This document shows positions 1 through 8,213 of a stretch of DNA of 10,485 bases, piece by piece. How positions within the stretch are numbered: position 1 is the stretch's first letter; each line of letters opens with the position of its first letter. Source of the DNA: Candidatus Cloacimonadota bacterium (GTDB taxonomy: Bacteria > Cloacimonadota > Cloacimonadia > Cloacimonadales > WRIO01); the NCBI GenBank assembly GCA_017998585.1, contig JAGOCT010000034.1, forward strand, positions 1 to 10,485, in the 5' to 3' direction. The notes under the pieces are model-generated. The model was not told where the DNA came from, searched no databases, and saw nothing but the letters and a program-made list of their open reading frames with translations. Made by a program: the position numbers and the translations under genes.

Positions 1-1050
1 GTAGCCGGCACGTGCTGTAAGCAACATACCCATTTCATCTGCTTCTTGTTCGTAGGCATCCAGACGACCTTTAATGATCGTCTCATACATTGAGAAAGCT
101 TCGTCTTCCATTTCTTTTTCTGTAAGCGCAATCTCTTCGTCTTCAGTTGGCATTTCATCATCCATTTCATCAAACATCTGATCAGCCATTACTTTGTTCT
201 TACGCTTTTCCAACTCTTTCATCCCATGACTAAAAACCACATGAATAATCTCATGTGCCAGAACAACAGCCAGCTCCGCTTCGTTGTCACATTGTTTTAT
301 CATTCCTTTGGTTACAAAAACATATCCGCCAGGGCATGCGTAAGCATTTGCTGCTTCAAGATTCAGAACAAAGAATTTAAACTCAATATCAGAAGCATTT
401 GAGGCTTCTGCGACCTGATTGCCCAGATGATTGATATACTGGTGCAACGCTTCATCTTTGTACAAACCCTGAGAAGCAATAGCTGAGGCAACGCCTAAAC
501 CAAATCCTTCTTCAGAGAATGAGAAATATTCGGAAGGTAGTTTTTTAGGGAAAACGACAGAGTTCTTAATTTTTTTAATATTCATCCCTTTGTAAGATTC
601 TTTTTTAAACTGTTTGTATGACCTTGCATCCATCTGATAAGTAGCAGCTAGTTCTACAAAAGAGACATCCCCTCTGAAAGTTTTGCTGAACCGTTCTCCA
701 AATCCTTTTACTCCCGCAGAAACACCGTGTCTTGAACTGGTAACATCTGTTTTTTGTTTTGCCATCGCAGCAAATACATTGTTTTTTGGAGGTAATTTCT
801 TTGTGGAAGACTCTGAGATATAGCCTGTTTTAGTTCCTGTTTGTACTTTAATCCATTGATCACTATCTGTATCATCTGTATCATTGTCAATTGTTGTTAC
901 TCTACTGCCTATAGGCAATTCAGCCAGCACTTTATGCCATGAACCCGGCCCTTCTCTCAGAACGCTTCTTTCTCTCTGAATAGTGAGTTCTGCAGCAAAC
1001 ATCAAGATGCACATTGAAAGCATCATGATTGTTAATCCTGTTTTCTTCAT
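1..1050 (-). CDS. Exported SH3-like / M48-family zinc metalloprotease, partial (C-terminus beyond window)
   Basis: The reading frame stays open from the ATG at 1048-1050 to the left window edge, giving 350 residues with no stop, so the C-terminus is missing. Residues 1-20 form a signal peptide (MKKTG, then a hydrophobic core, then FAA). Residues 24-85 look like a bacterial SH3 domain (LREGPGSWHKVL, then GYISE). The rest is an M48 peptidase: H266-E-I-I-H270 gives two zinc ligands and the catalytic Glu. E334-x-x-A-D338 in YEQEADEMG gives the third ligand, followed by the usual RAGY. Between them lies a very acidic stretch (residues 293-318). Known M48 proteins of this type (BepA/YfgC, LoiP) act in the periplasm on misfolded outer-membrane proteins. 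That role and the location are inferred here. It is the last visible gene of the minus-strand operon, 75 bp after the cyclase, and AGGAGT lies 4 nt before the ATG. The family call is firm; the substrate is unknown. Confidence 0.9.
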   Translation of the reverse strand, partial: MKKTGLTIMMLSMCILMFAAELTIQRERSVLREGPGSWHKVLAELPIGSRVTTIDNDTDDTDSDQWIKVQTGTKTGYISESSTKKLPPKNNVFAAMAKQKTDVTSSRHGVSAGVKGFGERFSKTFRGDVSFVELAATYQMDARSYKQFKKESYKGMNIKKIKNSVVFPKKLPSEYFSFSEEGFGLGVASAIASQGLYKDEALHQYINHLGNQVAEASNASDIEFKFFVLNLEAANAYACPGGYVFVTKGMIKQCDNEAELAVVLAHEIIHVVFSHGMKELEKRKNKVMADQMFDEMDDEMPTEDEEIALTEKEMEDEAFSMYETIIKGRLDAYEQEADEMGMLLTARAGY

Positions 1051-1054
1051 TTTC

Positions 1055-1060
1055 ACTCCT
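1055..1060 (-). promoter_or_regulatory. Ribosome binding site of the M48 protease gene
   Basis: AGGAGT on the minus strand lies just upstream of ATG 1050-1048. It fixes this start over downstream Met codons, and the signal peptide that follows agrees. I see no convincing promoter in the 75-bp gap, so transcription probably continues from the cyclase gene. Confidence 0.75.
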
Positions 1061-1125
1061 TTAATCCATTTTTTATGTTCTTTATAAGTTACCACAAACT
1101 TGTAGCTTGCGATACAGTTGATAGT

Positions 1126-3285
1126 CTATTTCACATTGAGTGTCAAAATACCATCCCATTCTTTAGGTGGATTTTCAAGTAAATAATCACAGCGTTCTGC
1201 CATTGTAGCAGAAGCAGTATCTTTTAAATCTGATTCAGAAAGTGTTTTAAACATTCGTTTTGCTTTTGAAAAATCGCCCATTCTGTAAACATTGAGTGCT
1301 TCAACGTAAGCACTAATCCATGTATATTTAGACTGATTATCAATAAAATCGATTAATTCAAAAATACGGGTAGGCTCTTTCTTGCCTTTGACTCTTAAAT
1401 AGTCCAGTTCTCTGCAAACAAAATCATTTTTAACCAATGCATAAGTAGAATCGCTGATGATAATCTTGGTTTTAAAAATTTTGTTAACGCCTTCCAAACG
1501 GGCAGACAAGTTGACAGGATCACCAATAGCCGTGTAATCCATTCGTTTTTCTGAGCCGATGTTACCTGCAACGATCAGCCCTGAGTTAATTCCCAGGCGG
1601 GTATTGATATGGAAAAATCCGGAGGTAGATGTGTTTTGTTTATTGAGCTCTTCAGCAAATTGCTTATGCAGGATGGCAGAACGGCATGCTAGATACGCAT
1701 GATCTTTTCTTGGTACCGGAGCACCAAATATCGCCATTAAACCATCACCAGTATATTTATCCAGTAATCCGTTATTTTCAAGAATGGTGTTGGTGATATA
1801 GTTAAAATATTCATTAAGGTCTTTGACTAGTTCTTTTGGATGTTTGCCTTCTGAATAGGTGGTAAAGTTGTAGATATCAGAAAACATAACAGTTGCTTCT
1901 ATTTCTTCTCCGCCCATTTCAATCAGATCTGGATTTTTAATCAGTGTTTCGATAATATCTGGATGCAGATAGCGGGTAAAGATTCGTCTGATTTCTTTCT
2001 TAGATTTGCCTTCCATCAGGTAAGCGATAAAGACAATCAGCAGATAAGAGAGCAGTATCGCAATTACAGGGAGGATTAAATTGAAATAAATACGAAATCT
2101 CCACAACCATGAAATGCCAAAAATAGTTGCAACAAGTATAAACAAAATAAATAGATTGCTGTAAGAGCCTTTGAAATGAGTAAAACTGAACATCACTAAA
2201 AATGAAAGCAGTACAAGAACAATTAATAAATAAATATTGGGTATATAGCGAATATGGTGACTATTTAAAAGATTACTCAGGATTGTTGCCCATATCTCCA
2301 TACCAGGCATCATTTTTGTGTAAGGGCTTGTTTTTAAATCCATCAAGCCATCTGCAGTTGCCCCGATAATGACATATTTATCCTTGAAAAAGCCTGCTGA
2401 TAAAGTGGGCTCACCTCCATATTCCAATGCGGTTGCTGTCTGAATCAGACTTTTAAAGGGAATGTATCTAAATACACCTTCTATCCCGCCTTTTCCATAC
2501 CAGTTGATCAGATAATTATCTTTTTGATCCAGCTGAATCAATTGAGTATCAAGAAGAATCTGGTGTTTGTTATAACTAAAATGCTTAAACTGTTTTTCGT
2601 TATAATATACAGAGAAACTCATTTGGGGGAGGTAAAGCTGGTTTAGCTTATAAAATAAAGGAACTCTGCGAATAACCCCATCATCATCCGGGATAATATT
2701 GATTCCCCCTAACATAGATACCTGTGATCTGAATGGCTCAATAGGAAACTGAGCGCCTACGACATTTGCCTGATAATCTTTTAAACGGCCTTTAACAGGC
2801 AATGAAAAACGTTTAATATCAGGAGGAACCTCCAGACTGTCCAGTCCATATTGAACACCTAAGACCACTTTGTTATATCCTGATAAAGCTTCAGCAAAAG
2901 ACAGGTCACTTTCTTCTGAGCTGATATTTGCCCGATCGTAGTCTGGCTCATAAAACTGAATATCATAGAGTATCGCTTTTGCATTCTCTTTTGCCAGATA
3001 GTTAGTTACAAATGCATAAAAATCTCTTGACCAAGGCCATTGAACACCATTTTCTTTGGCAAATTTCAAACTGCTGTTGTCAATTGAAACTAAAACAATT
3101 GACGTGTCAGCAATACCATCAAGAGGGAATTCTTTAAATCTTAAGTCCAGAGAATAGCTTTCTACTTGTCTTAAAAGAGAGAAGTATTGCAATGAAAAGG
3201 TCAGGCAAGCGATAACAGCTGCGAATATCAATAAAATATACCATTTTTTAAAATTTTTCATTAACTTATCAACGTATTTTATCAT
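1126..3285 (-). CDS. CHASE2-domain class III adenylate cyclase, membrane bound
   Basis: Predicted to make cAMP from ATP under control of an extracytoplasmic sensor. The 719 residues show one N-terminal TM helix (about 14-35), an extracytoplasmic CHASE2 domain (about 40-340), three TM helices (about 350-369, 377-396, 402-424), then a cytoplasmic class III cyclase domain (about 460-645). Catalytic residues look complete: metal Asp D470 (MFSDIYNF) and D514 (TGDG), adenine-selecting K510 and T585 (YTAIG), and transition-state N592 and R596 (VNLSARLE). The Lys/Thr pair points to ATP rather than GTP. Residues 655-719 form the C-terminal tail typical of CHASE2 cyclases (AL-Y--GDFSKA, then NPPKEWDG), resembling a TPR helix pair. 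The start is supported by GAGGGA just upstream. M9 is an alternative start but has no good ribosome site. The gene begins 13 bp after the kinase stop, so the two are probably cotranscribed. The CHASE2 ligand cannot be read from sequence. Confidence 0.93.
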   Translation of the reverse strand: MIKYVDKLMKNFKKWYILLIFAAVIACLTFSLQYFSLLRQVESYSLDLRFKEFPLDGIADTSIVLVSIDNSSLKFAKENGVQWPWSRDFYAFVTNYLAKENAKAILYDIQFYEPDYDRANISSEESDLSFAEALSGYNKVVLGVQYGLDSLEVPPDIKRFSLPVKGRLKDYQANVVGAQFPIEPFRSQVSMLGGINIIPDDDGVIRRVPLFYKLNQLYLPQMSFSVYYNEKQFKHFSYNKHQILLDTQLIQLDQKDNYLINWYGKGGIEGVFRYIPFKSLIQTATALEYGGEPTLSAGFFKDKYVIIGATADGLMDLKTSPYTKMMPGMEIWATILSNLLNSHHIRYIPNIYLLIVLVLLSFLVMFSFTHFKGSYSNLFILFILVATIFGISWLWRFRIYFNLILPVIAILLSYLLIVFIAYLMEGKSKKEIRRIFTRYLHPDIIETLIKNPDLIEMGGEEIEATVMFSDIYNFTTYSEGKHPKELVKDLNEYFNYITNTILENNGLLDKYTGDGLMAIFGAPVPRKDHAYLACRSAILHKQFAEELNKQNTSTSGFFHINTRLGINSGLIVAGNIGSEKRMDYTAIGDPVNLSARLEGVNKIFKTKIIISDSTYALVKNDFVCRELDYLRVKGKKEPTRIFELIDFIDNQSKYTWISAYVEALNVYRMGDFSKAKRMFKTLSESDLKDTASATMAERCDYLLENPPKEWDGILTLNVK

Positions 3286-3288
3286 GAA

Positions 3289-3294
3289 TCCCTC
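3289..3294 (-). promoter_or_regulatory. Ribosome binding site of the cyclase gene, inside the 13-bp gap
   Basis: GAGGGA on the minus strand sits between the kinase stop (3301-3299) and the cyclase ATG (3285-3283). Because the gap is so short, ribosomes finishing the kinase cover this site, so translational coupling is plausible (inference). Confidence 0.65.
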
Positions 3295-3298
3295 AATC

Positions 3299-6200
3299 TT
3301 ATGTGGTGATATAATCTCTCAAAAACAATAACATCTGCTTTTTCGTTTCTTCAAAGACGATAAACATAATCTCATACAATGTCAGCAAATCTTCTTTACT
3401 TTCTCTGTTTTTGACGGAGAAATTAAGCTGTTCTGTCACTTTGAAAAGTCTGTTTGCTCTGACGTTACCGTTAAGACCTTTGAGTTTATGAACAATTTCA
3501 TCGAGATTTTTATAATCTTCTTCATTGATATATTTTTCTATTGTCATCAGATAATCTTCGCTGTTTTTGATATATTGAGCGATCAGCTCACTGGCGAAAT
3601 CTTTATCTCCACCAATCAATTTAATAAATTCTTCTTCATCAAATAGAATATCGGCAAGATCATTACGTTTCTTTACTTCTGGTTGTGAGACCGGTTTTAC
3701 CCGGACTTCCTGTTTGTTAAAGAATTGGCTTAACAATGCATCAATCTGGTCAATACGGTAAGGTTTTGATAAAATACTGTCAAACAACTTTGAATAATCA
3801 TTTGTCGTATCTGTTACCAGAATATCAGCCGTGAGTGCTATAATTGGCGGGATTCGTTTGCCTTTTGCAGATTTGATGATACGGGTGGCTTCGATACCAT
3901 CCATCACAGGCATATGAATATCCATCAGAATCAGATCCGCATTATATTCATTAAAGAGTCTTACTGCTTCTTCTCCGTTTATTGCTTCCAGACATTTGAA
4001 GCCCATATCATCTAAAATGGTAGTAATGACTGTCATATTGATAGAATCATCTTCAGCTACTAGAATTACTTTACTGTCATAAGAACTTTCCTCAGGCATG
4101 GTATCTTCCACAAACTGAATATCAATACTATGCTGACTGATGTTATTCAGCAGCTCATAAAGATCATCCATCAGAACAGGTTTTGTTAGGAATTTTCTGA
4201 CGCCTATTTCCTGAGCATTTAGTCTGACTTCATCCATATCATTAGACGTTAACATGATTACAAATAATGATTTGCCTGGGAATTTTTCATTAATGGTCTT
4301 TACTGCATCAATGCCATTCATTTTTGGCATCATGTAATCCATCAGAATCAAATCAAAGTTTTCATTTTCCAGTAAACTGATTGCCTGGAAAGCATCCTTA
4401 GCTACTGCAGATTGAATATTCCAGTATTTTAAAATCTCTTCCAGTATAATGGTATTAGTGCTGTTATCGTCAACAATCAGTATTTTGGATACTTTATCAA
4501 TGACAGGTCTGACATCTGTGTCATTTATGAGTCTTTCAAATGGGAAGGTAAATATAAATTCACTCCCTTCACCCACAACACTGTTGAAAGTGATCTCGCC
4601 TTTGAGTAAGTCGCTGAGTTGCCTTGCTATGGATAAGCCCAATCCGGTACCTCCATATTTTCGGGTCGTGGAAATGTCTGCCTGAGTGAAACTCTCAAAT
4701 ATCTTTTCCTGCATATCAGGAGGGATACCAATGCCAGAATCTTTCACAGAGATTTGAATTAAATTCTCTTCTTTTAAAATGGCCGTAAAAATAATCTCTC
4801 CTTTATCGGTAAATTTAATCGCATTACTGAGGAAATTAATCAGTATCTGATTCACTCTCAATGGGTCAGAGATGATCATTTGGGGAATATCATTGGAAAT
4901 TCTGCAAAATAAGTCCAAATGTTTTTCATTTACTTTGTGACTGATCAGACGAATAGAATTTTGAATGATTTGGCGTAGATTGAATGGTTCATGTATCAGA
5001 GTCAGTTTTCCAGCTTCAATTTTTGAGAAATCAAGAATATCATTAATGATATTGAGCAGATTAAAAGTGGATTGTTGAATCTGAGACAAATAGCTTCTTT
5101 GGATTTGAGTCAGGCGGGTTGTTAATACTAAGTCAGTTAATCCGACAATTCCATTCATAGGAGTTCTGATTTCATGGCTCATCATGGCGAGGAACTGGCT
5201 TTTGGCTTTATTAGCCATTTCAGCATTATCTTTTGCTTTGATCAGTTCTGATTCGTAGATACTTCTTTCTGTTACATCATTCGCTGAACATATCAGAAAT
5301 TCGATTTGATTATATTCATCCATTTTCGGTATAAGAGAGACTTCCAGATTTCGAAGTTGCTTATCCTTGTTGTCTAATTTTATTTCAAAGCGTACGGGTT
5401 TTAGTGTGTCTTTTACTTCTATGATTTTTTCTCTGATAATCTCTAATATTTCTGGAAGCAAGACCTTGCTGATCGCGAGATTTTCAATATCTTTTTTTTC
5501 ATAACCCAGAAAATCAGCTAATACTTTATTCACCATACCAATGGTTTCATCTGTTTTTAAATATCCAATCAAGGTGTCAATATTATCCAGTAAAATTGTC
5601 AGTTCGTCCTGCTTTTCTTTCAATTCCAGTGTACGAATATTGACTAAATCTTCTGATTTTTGATTAGCGTTTTGTAAATAATAAAACAGCATGGTCAGTA
5701 ATGAAGTCAAAACTAAACTGAGAATGAGAAACAACCAGGGGAGATTAACTTTATAAAACTTATAGAACTCCTCTGATGGCTTGGTAACCATGGCAATGGT
5801 TCTGCCGTTAAAAAAGATAGGTTCAATCCACATCAGCTGACGCTGATAAATATCCATGTTGTTAATATTAGGGAAAATAATATCTTCTGCAGAATAATTG
5901 ATATGACCTACCAGTTGGTTTCCTTTAAAATCCAGATCAACCAGTTTGCATTTAACAAAATAGTTATTGGATTTAACTTCTGAATTAAAATGTTGAATAT
6001 GGGCATGTAAATCCAATTCCATCGCTAAATAATCAGTTGTTGTTTTATTTTTATTTTTAAATGGACTTACAATTAGGTAATTCGCCCAGTTTTTTGTAGA
6101 ATAGAATGAACTGAAAGGTTGAGATGCCGTTATGAGACCAGTTTTGTTCGTCTCATTAATGGTTTGATTTAAAATAGGAAATTCATTTAAAGGCATATTC

Positions 6201-7945
6201 TTGTAAATATTATTGTTACTTGTCTTGTAAAGGTCTCTGATATAATATTTCTCATTTTTCTTGTCGTTAGGTACCCAATAGACAGACTGAATTGATTCTT
6301 TAAAATGATGAAGTCCGTCAACAGCTGATTTAAAATTGCTTTCGTCAAAATTATTCTGAGATTCTATTCTGAATATCAAATCATTCAGATGCTCATTAAA
6401 GTCACTAAGAGATTTCCCATACATGCCCGAATAAATTAATGCATAGTCTTTAAACTGGACAAAACGACTATATTTTTCATTCCGGTGTACATAGAAAAAT
6501 GCAGATAAGGAAAGTGTGAAGGCGATCAGAAAGATCACGATTGTTTCTGAATAGCGCAATAGATTGTTTTTATAAGACCATTTATGACGTTTTATGCGGG
6601 TGAGTAAAAGTCCAAAAATCATGATAATAATTATTAAATAAGTTAGCATGATAGACCCGAACCTTAAAGATGAAAGCCTGCTCTGCCAGTTACTGATGTC
6701 AATATCCATTCCTAAGACTGCAACAGTTTTCTGAGTTTTTTGATTTACAATCGGTATAAAGGCTGAAATATATTGTCCCCACTGATCTTCATATGGTCCG
6801 AAAATGACTTTTTCCTGAGAATCGTAAATATCAAAAACAATATCAGGGCATTCTTCGTATATGTTACCAGGTAACTGGAAAATTTCCTCTGTCTCCATGA
6901 CATTTTCAACAGAGAATTTTATCTTGTCTCCCTCTTTTATCATCAGGTACAGAAATTTTTGATCAGGGTTGAGTTTACCGCATAGAAGCAGGAGATTTCT
7001 GATTCTTTGGAAAAGGGGATTTTTCCAGTCTTCCTTAGTGTTATTAAAACTTTCCACGTAGGATACATCAATTTTGGAGGATATAGATTCGGCTCTTTTT
7101 AGCAGATCTCTTTTAAATAAACCATCTGATTTAGTCTCATTGTAGTTAGTAAAGATAAATCCGAGAAACGTAAAAATAAAAAGGATGAGTGGCATATACT
7201 TAATATTAATCACATCAAAATCAATATGTTTATGATCTTTTCTGACAAAGCCTCTCCTTGTCTCAAAAACATGAAGAATAGTAAATGAAAATATGGAGAT
7301 TAACAGAAAAGCTAGATTTGTAAAAAAGATATAGACTGGGGGGTATTTGATATTATGAAGATTTATGGATAACCATGAATAGAATAGTAAAATTACTGAA
7401 AATAAATTAGTAAAATAATAGAAACGGCGATATTCTCCCAGTTTTATTCTGCGTTTTAATATGATTTGAGCTATCAGTAAAATATAACAGAATACAATAA
7501 GTATGACTGATATTAGTTTAATGGCTAAGATTAACTTCATCAAGTATAAGAGGATAAAAAACGCAAATACTGCGGAATAATAAAGGAATTTACCATATTT
7601 TAATGGCACTTTACGCCGAATAAAAATATGAATCAGGTATCTGTACACTTTTGTTTTGTACAAACGGACAGGCATGACTCTGGATCCAATCAGCAAAATG
7701 ATATTGGATATTGCAAAAATTGTAGATAAATTAACCAACATATCTACAACATTGTGATCAAAATACGAGTATTTGATCAGTTTGAAAAAATGGTGAGCAG
7801 ACTGAAAAATAATAAAACGATTTAAATACTGCCACTCAATTGTTCGCTTTTCCATTTTAAAATTAAGCCGTTTTATGTAGATAAACAGATAGACTACTGA
7901 ACACAAGAAATACACATAATCAGTTTGTCTGATGAGAAAATCCAT
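3299..7945 (-). CDS. Hybrid sensor histidine kinase: multi-TM, Cache-like, CHASE-like, PAS, HisKA, HATPase, REC, REC, Hpt
   Basis: An inner-membrane kinase of 1548 residues, unusually large for the family. Residues 1-228 hold about six or seven TM segments that I cannot assign to a named family. A TM helix (249-267), a Cache-like outer domain (269-430, with GPYEDQWGQYISA and VLGMDI), two TM helices (about 430-449, 466-487), a CHASE-like outer domain (488-733) and a last TM helix (735-757) follow. The cytoplasmic part has a short coiled coil, PAS (about 780-895), HisKA with H924 in SHEIRTP, and HATPase with N1041, DSGIG (1069-1073) and GGTGLGL (1098-1104). Receiver 1 has D1159/D1160, phospho-Asp D1203, T1233 and K1255; receiver 2 has E1298/D1299/D1300, D1342, T1372 and K1394; Hpt has H1486 in HKLKG. 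All relay residues are intact. No HAMP domain or DNA-binding output is seen, so phosphate must go to a response regulator elsewhere. It is the first gene of the operon. The ligand is unknown. Confidence 0.95.
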   Translation of the reverse strand: MDFLIRQTDYVYFLCSVVYLFIYIKRLNFKMEKRTIEWQYLNRFIIFQSAHHFFKLIKYSYFDHNVVDMLVNLSTIFAISNIILLIGSRVMPVRLYKTKVYRYLIHIFIRRKVPLKYGKFLYYSAVFAFFILLYLMKLILAIKLISVILIVFCYILLIAQIILKRRIKLGEYRRFYYFTNLFSVILLFYSWLSINLHNIKYPPVYIFFTNLAFLLISIFSFTILHVFETRRGFVRKDHKHIDFDVINIKYMPLILFIFTFLGFIFTNYNETKSDGLFKRDLLKRAESISSKIDVSYVESFNNTKEDWKNPLFQRIRNLLLLCGKLNPDQKFLYLMIKEGDKIKFSVENVMETEEIFQLPGNIYEECPDIVFDIYDSQEKVIFGPYEDQWGQYISAFIPIVNQKTQKTVAVLGMDIDISNWQSRLSSLRFGSIMLTYLIIIIMIFGLLLTRIKRHKWSYKNNLLRYSETIVIFLIAFTLSLSAFFYVHRNEKYSRFVQFKDYALIYSGMYGKSLSDFNEHLNDLIFRIESQNNFDESNFKSAVDGLHHFKESIQSVYWVPNDKKNEKYYIRDLYKTSNNNIYKNMPLNEFPILNQTINETNKTGLITASQPFSSFYSTKNWANYLIVSPFKNKNKTTTDYLAMELDLHAHIQHFNSEVKSNNYFVKCKLVDLDFKGNQLVGHINYSAEDIIFPNINNMDIYQRQLMWIEPIFFNGRTIAMVTKPSEEFYKFYKVNLPWLFLILSLVLTSLLTMLFYYLQNANQKSEDLVNIRTLELKEKQDELTILLDNIDTLIGYLKTDETIGMVNKVLADFLGYEKKDIENLAISKVLLPEILEIIREKIIEVKDTLKPVRFEIKLDNKDKQLRNLEVSLIPKMDEYNQIEFLICSANDVTERSIYESELIKAKDNAEMANKAKSQFLAMMSHEIRTPMNGIVGLTDLVLTTRLTQIQRSYLSQIQQSTFNLLNIINDILDFSKIEAGKLTLIHEPFNLRQIIQNSIRLISHKVNEKHLDLFCRISNDIPQMIISDPLRVNQILINFLSNAIKFTDKGEIIFTAILKEENLIQISVKDSGIGIPPDMQEKIFESFTQADISTTRKYGGTGLGLSIARQLSDLLKGEITFNSVVGEGSEFIFTFPFERLINDTDVRPVIDKVSKILIVDDNSTNTIILEEILKYWNIQSAVAKDAFQAISLLENENFDLILMDYMMPKMNGIDAVKTINEKFPGKSLFVIMLTSNDMDEVRLNAQEIGVRKFLTKPVLMDDLYELLNNISQHSIDIQFVEDTMPEESSYDSKVILVAEDDSINMTVITTILDDMGFKCLEAINGEEAVRLFNEYNADLILMDIHMPVMDGIEATRIIKSAKGKRIPPIIALTADILVTDTTNDYSKLFDSILSKPYRIDQIDALLSQFFNKQEVRVKPVSQPEVKKRNDLADILFDEEEFIKLIGGDKDFASELIAQYIKNSEDYLMTIEKYINEEDYKNLDEIVHKLKGLNGNVRANRLFKVTEQLNFSVKNRESKEDLLTLYEIMFIVFEETKKQMLLFLRDYITT

Positions 7946-7950
7946 AACAT

Positions 7951-7956
7951 CCCCTT
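7951..7956 (-). promoter_or_regulatory. Ribosome binding site of the kinase gene
   Basis: AAGGGG on the minus strand lies 5 nt before ATG 7945-7943. A second ATG at 7950-7948 is in another frame and too close to this site to be used. Confidence 0.65.
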
Positions 7957-7958
7957 AT

Positions 7959-7988
7959 GCTTATTTAAGCTATAATACTATTTTAAGC
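7959..7988. promoter_or_regulatory. Possible operator: near-palindrome and direct repeat around the kinase -10 and start site
   Basis: GCTTATTTAAGC (7959-7970) is an inverted repeat with 5-bp arms that overlaps the predicted transcription start. TTTAAGC occurs at 7964-7970 and again at 7982-7988, one on each side of the -10 box. Such a layout would suit a repressor or autoregulator, but the sequences are short and AT-rich and could be chance. Confidence 0.3.
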
Positions 7989-8000
7989 ATCATGTGTCAA
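7972..8000 (-). promoter_or_regulatory. Sigma-70-type promoter of the kinase-cyclase-protease operon
   Basis: On the minus strand, TTGACA (8000-7995) is a perfect -35 box, followed by a 17-bp spacer and TATTAT (7977-7972). Transcription should start near 7965, leaving a leader of about 20 nt with the ribosome site. The AT-only palindrome at 8004-8019 sits where an UP element would. This is the only strong promoter I see for the three minus-strand genes. Confidence 0.75.
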
Positions 8001-8003
8001 TCT

Positions 8004-8019
8004 ATATTTTTAAAAATAT
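8004..8019. promoter_or_regulatory. AT-only 16-bp perfect palindrome upstream of the kinase -35 box (UP-element-like)
   Basis: ATATTTTTAAAAATAT is a perfect palindrome made of A/T tracts, ending 4 bp from the -35 box on the upstream side. The position and composition match UP elements bound by the RNA polymerase alpha subunit. Intrinsic bending or a regulator site is also possible. Confidence 0.4.
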
Positions 8020-8160
8020 GTTTTTTTAAAGATTTTCCCAAAATTATAATGAAAATACCTGGATAAGTAAAAATGATCACACAAAACAGGACTGGAAATT
8101 TTAGTATTTATTCTCTAAACAAGGCTTGAATCTTTTTTTGTATTTATTGAAAAAAATCTT

Positions 8161-8189
8161 TTGACAAATTTCAAAATAAACGCTATCAT
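8161..8189 (+). promoter_or_regulatory. Sigma-70-type promoter of the solute-binding protein gene
   Basis: TTGACA (8161-8166), a 17-bp spacer and TATCAT (8184-8189) are near consensus. The predicted start near 8196 gives a leader under 20 nt. It diverges from the kinase promoter, with the two -35 boxes about 160 bp apart. Confidence 0.78.
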
Positions 8190-8202
8190 TTATACAATAA
8201 AA

Positions 8203-8208
8203 GGGAGG
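8203..8208 (+). promoter_or_regulatory. Ribosome binding site of the solute-binding protein gene
   Basis: GGGAGG lies 5 nt before the ATG at 8214, a strong Shine-Dalgarno match that fixes the start together with the signal peptide. Confidence 0.8.
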
Positions 8209-8213
8209 GAAAA

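Noticed and set aside
1091..1107. Possible terminator hairpin between cyclase and protease genes (AAGTT/AACTT)
   Set aside because: Only a 5-bp AT-rich stem without a T-tract next to it; too weak to break the operon.
1126..3285. Guanylate rather than adenylate cyclase
   Set aside because: The substrate-selecting positions are Lys (K510) and Thr (T585), the adenylate pattern; guanylate enzymes usually have Glu and Cys/Ser there.
4449..4685. Plus-strand open frame of 78 codons inside the kinase gene
   Set aside because: It is antisense to the conserved HATPase and first receiver domains and is a shadow of that gene.
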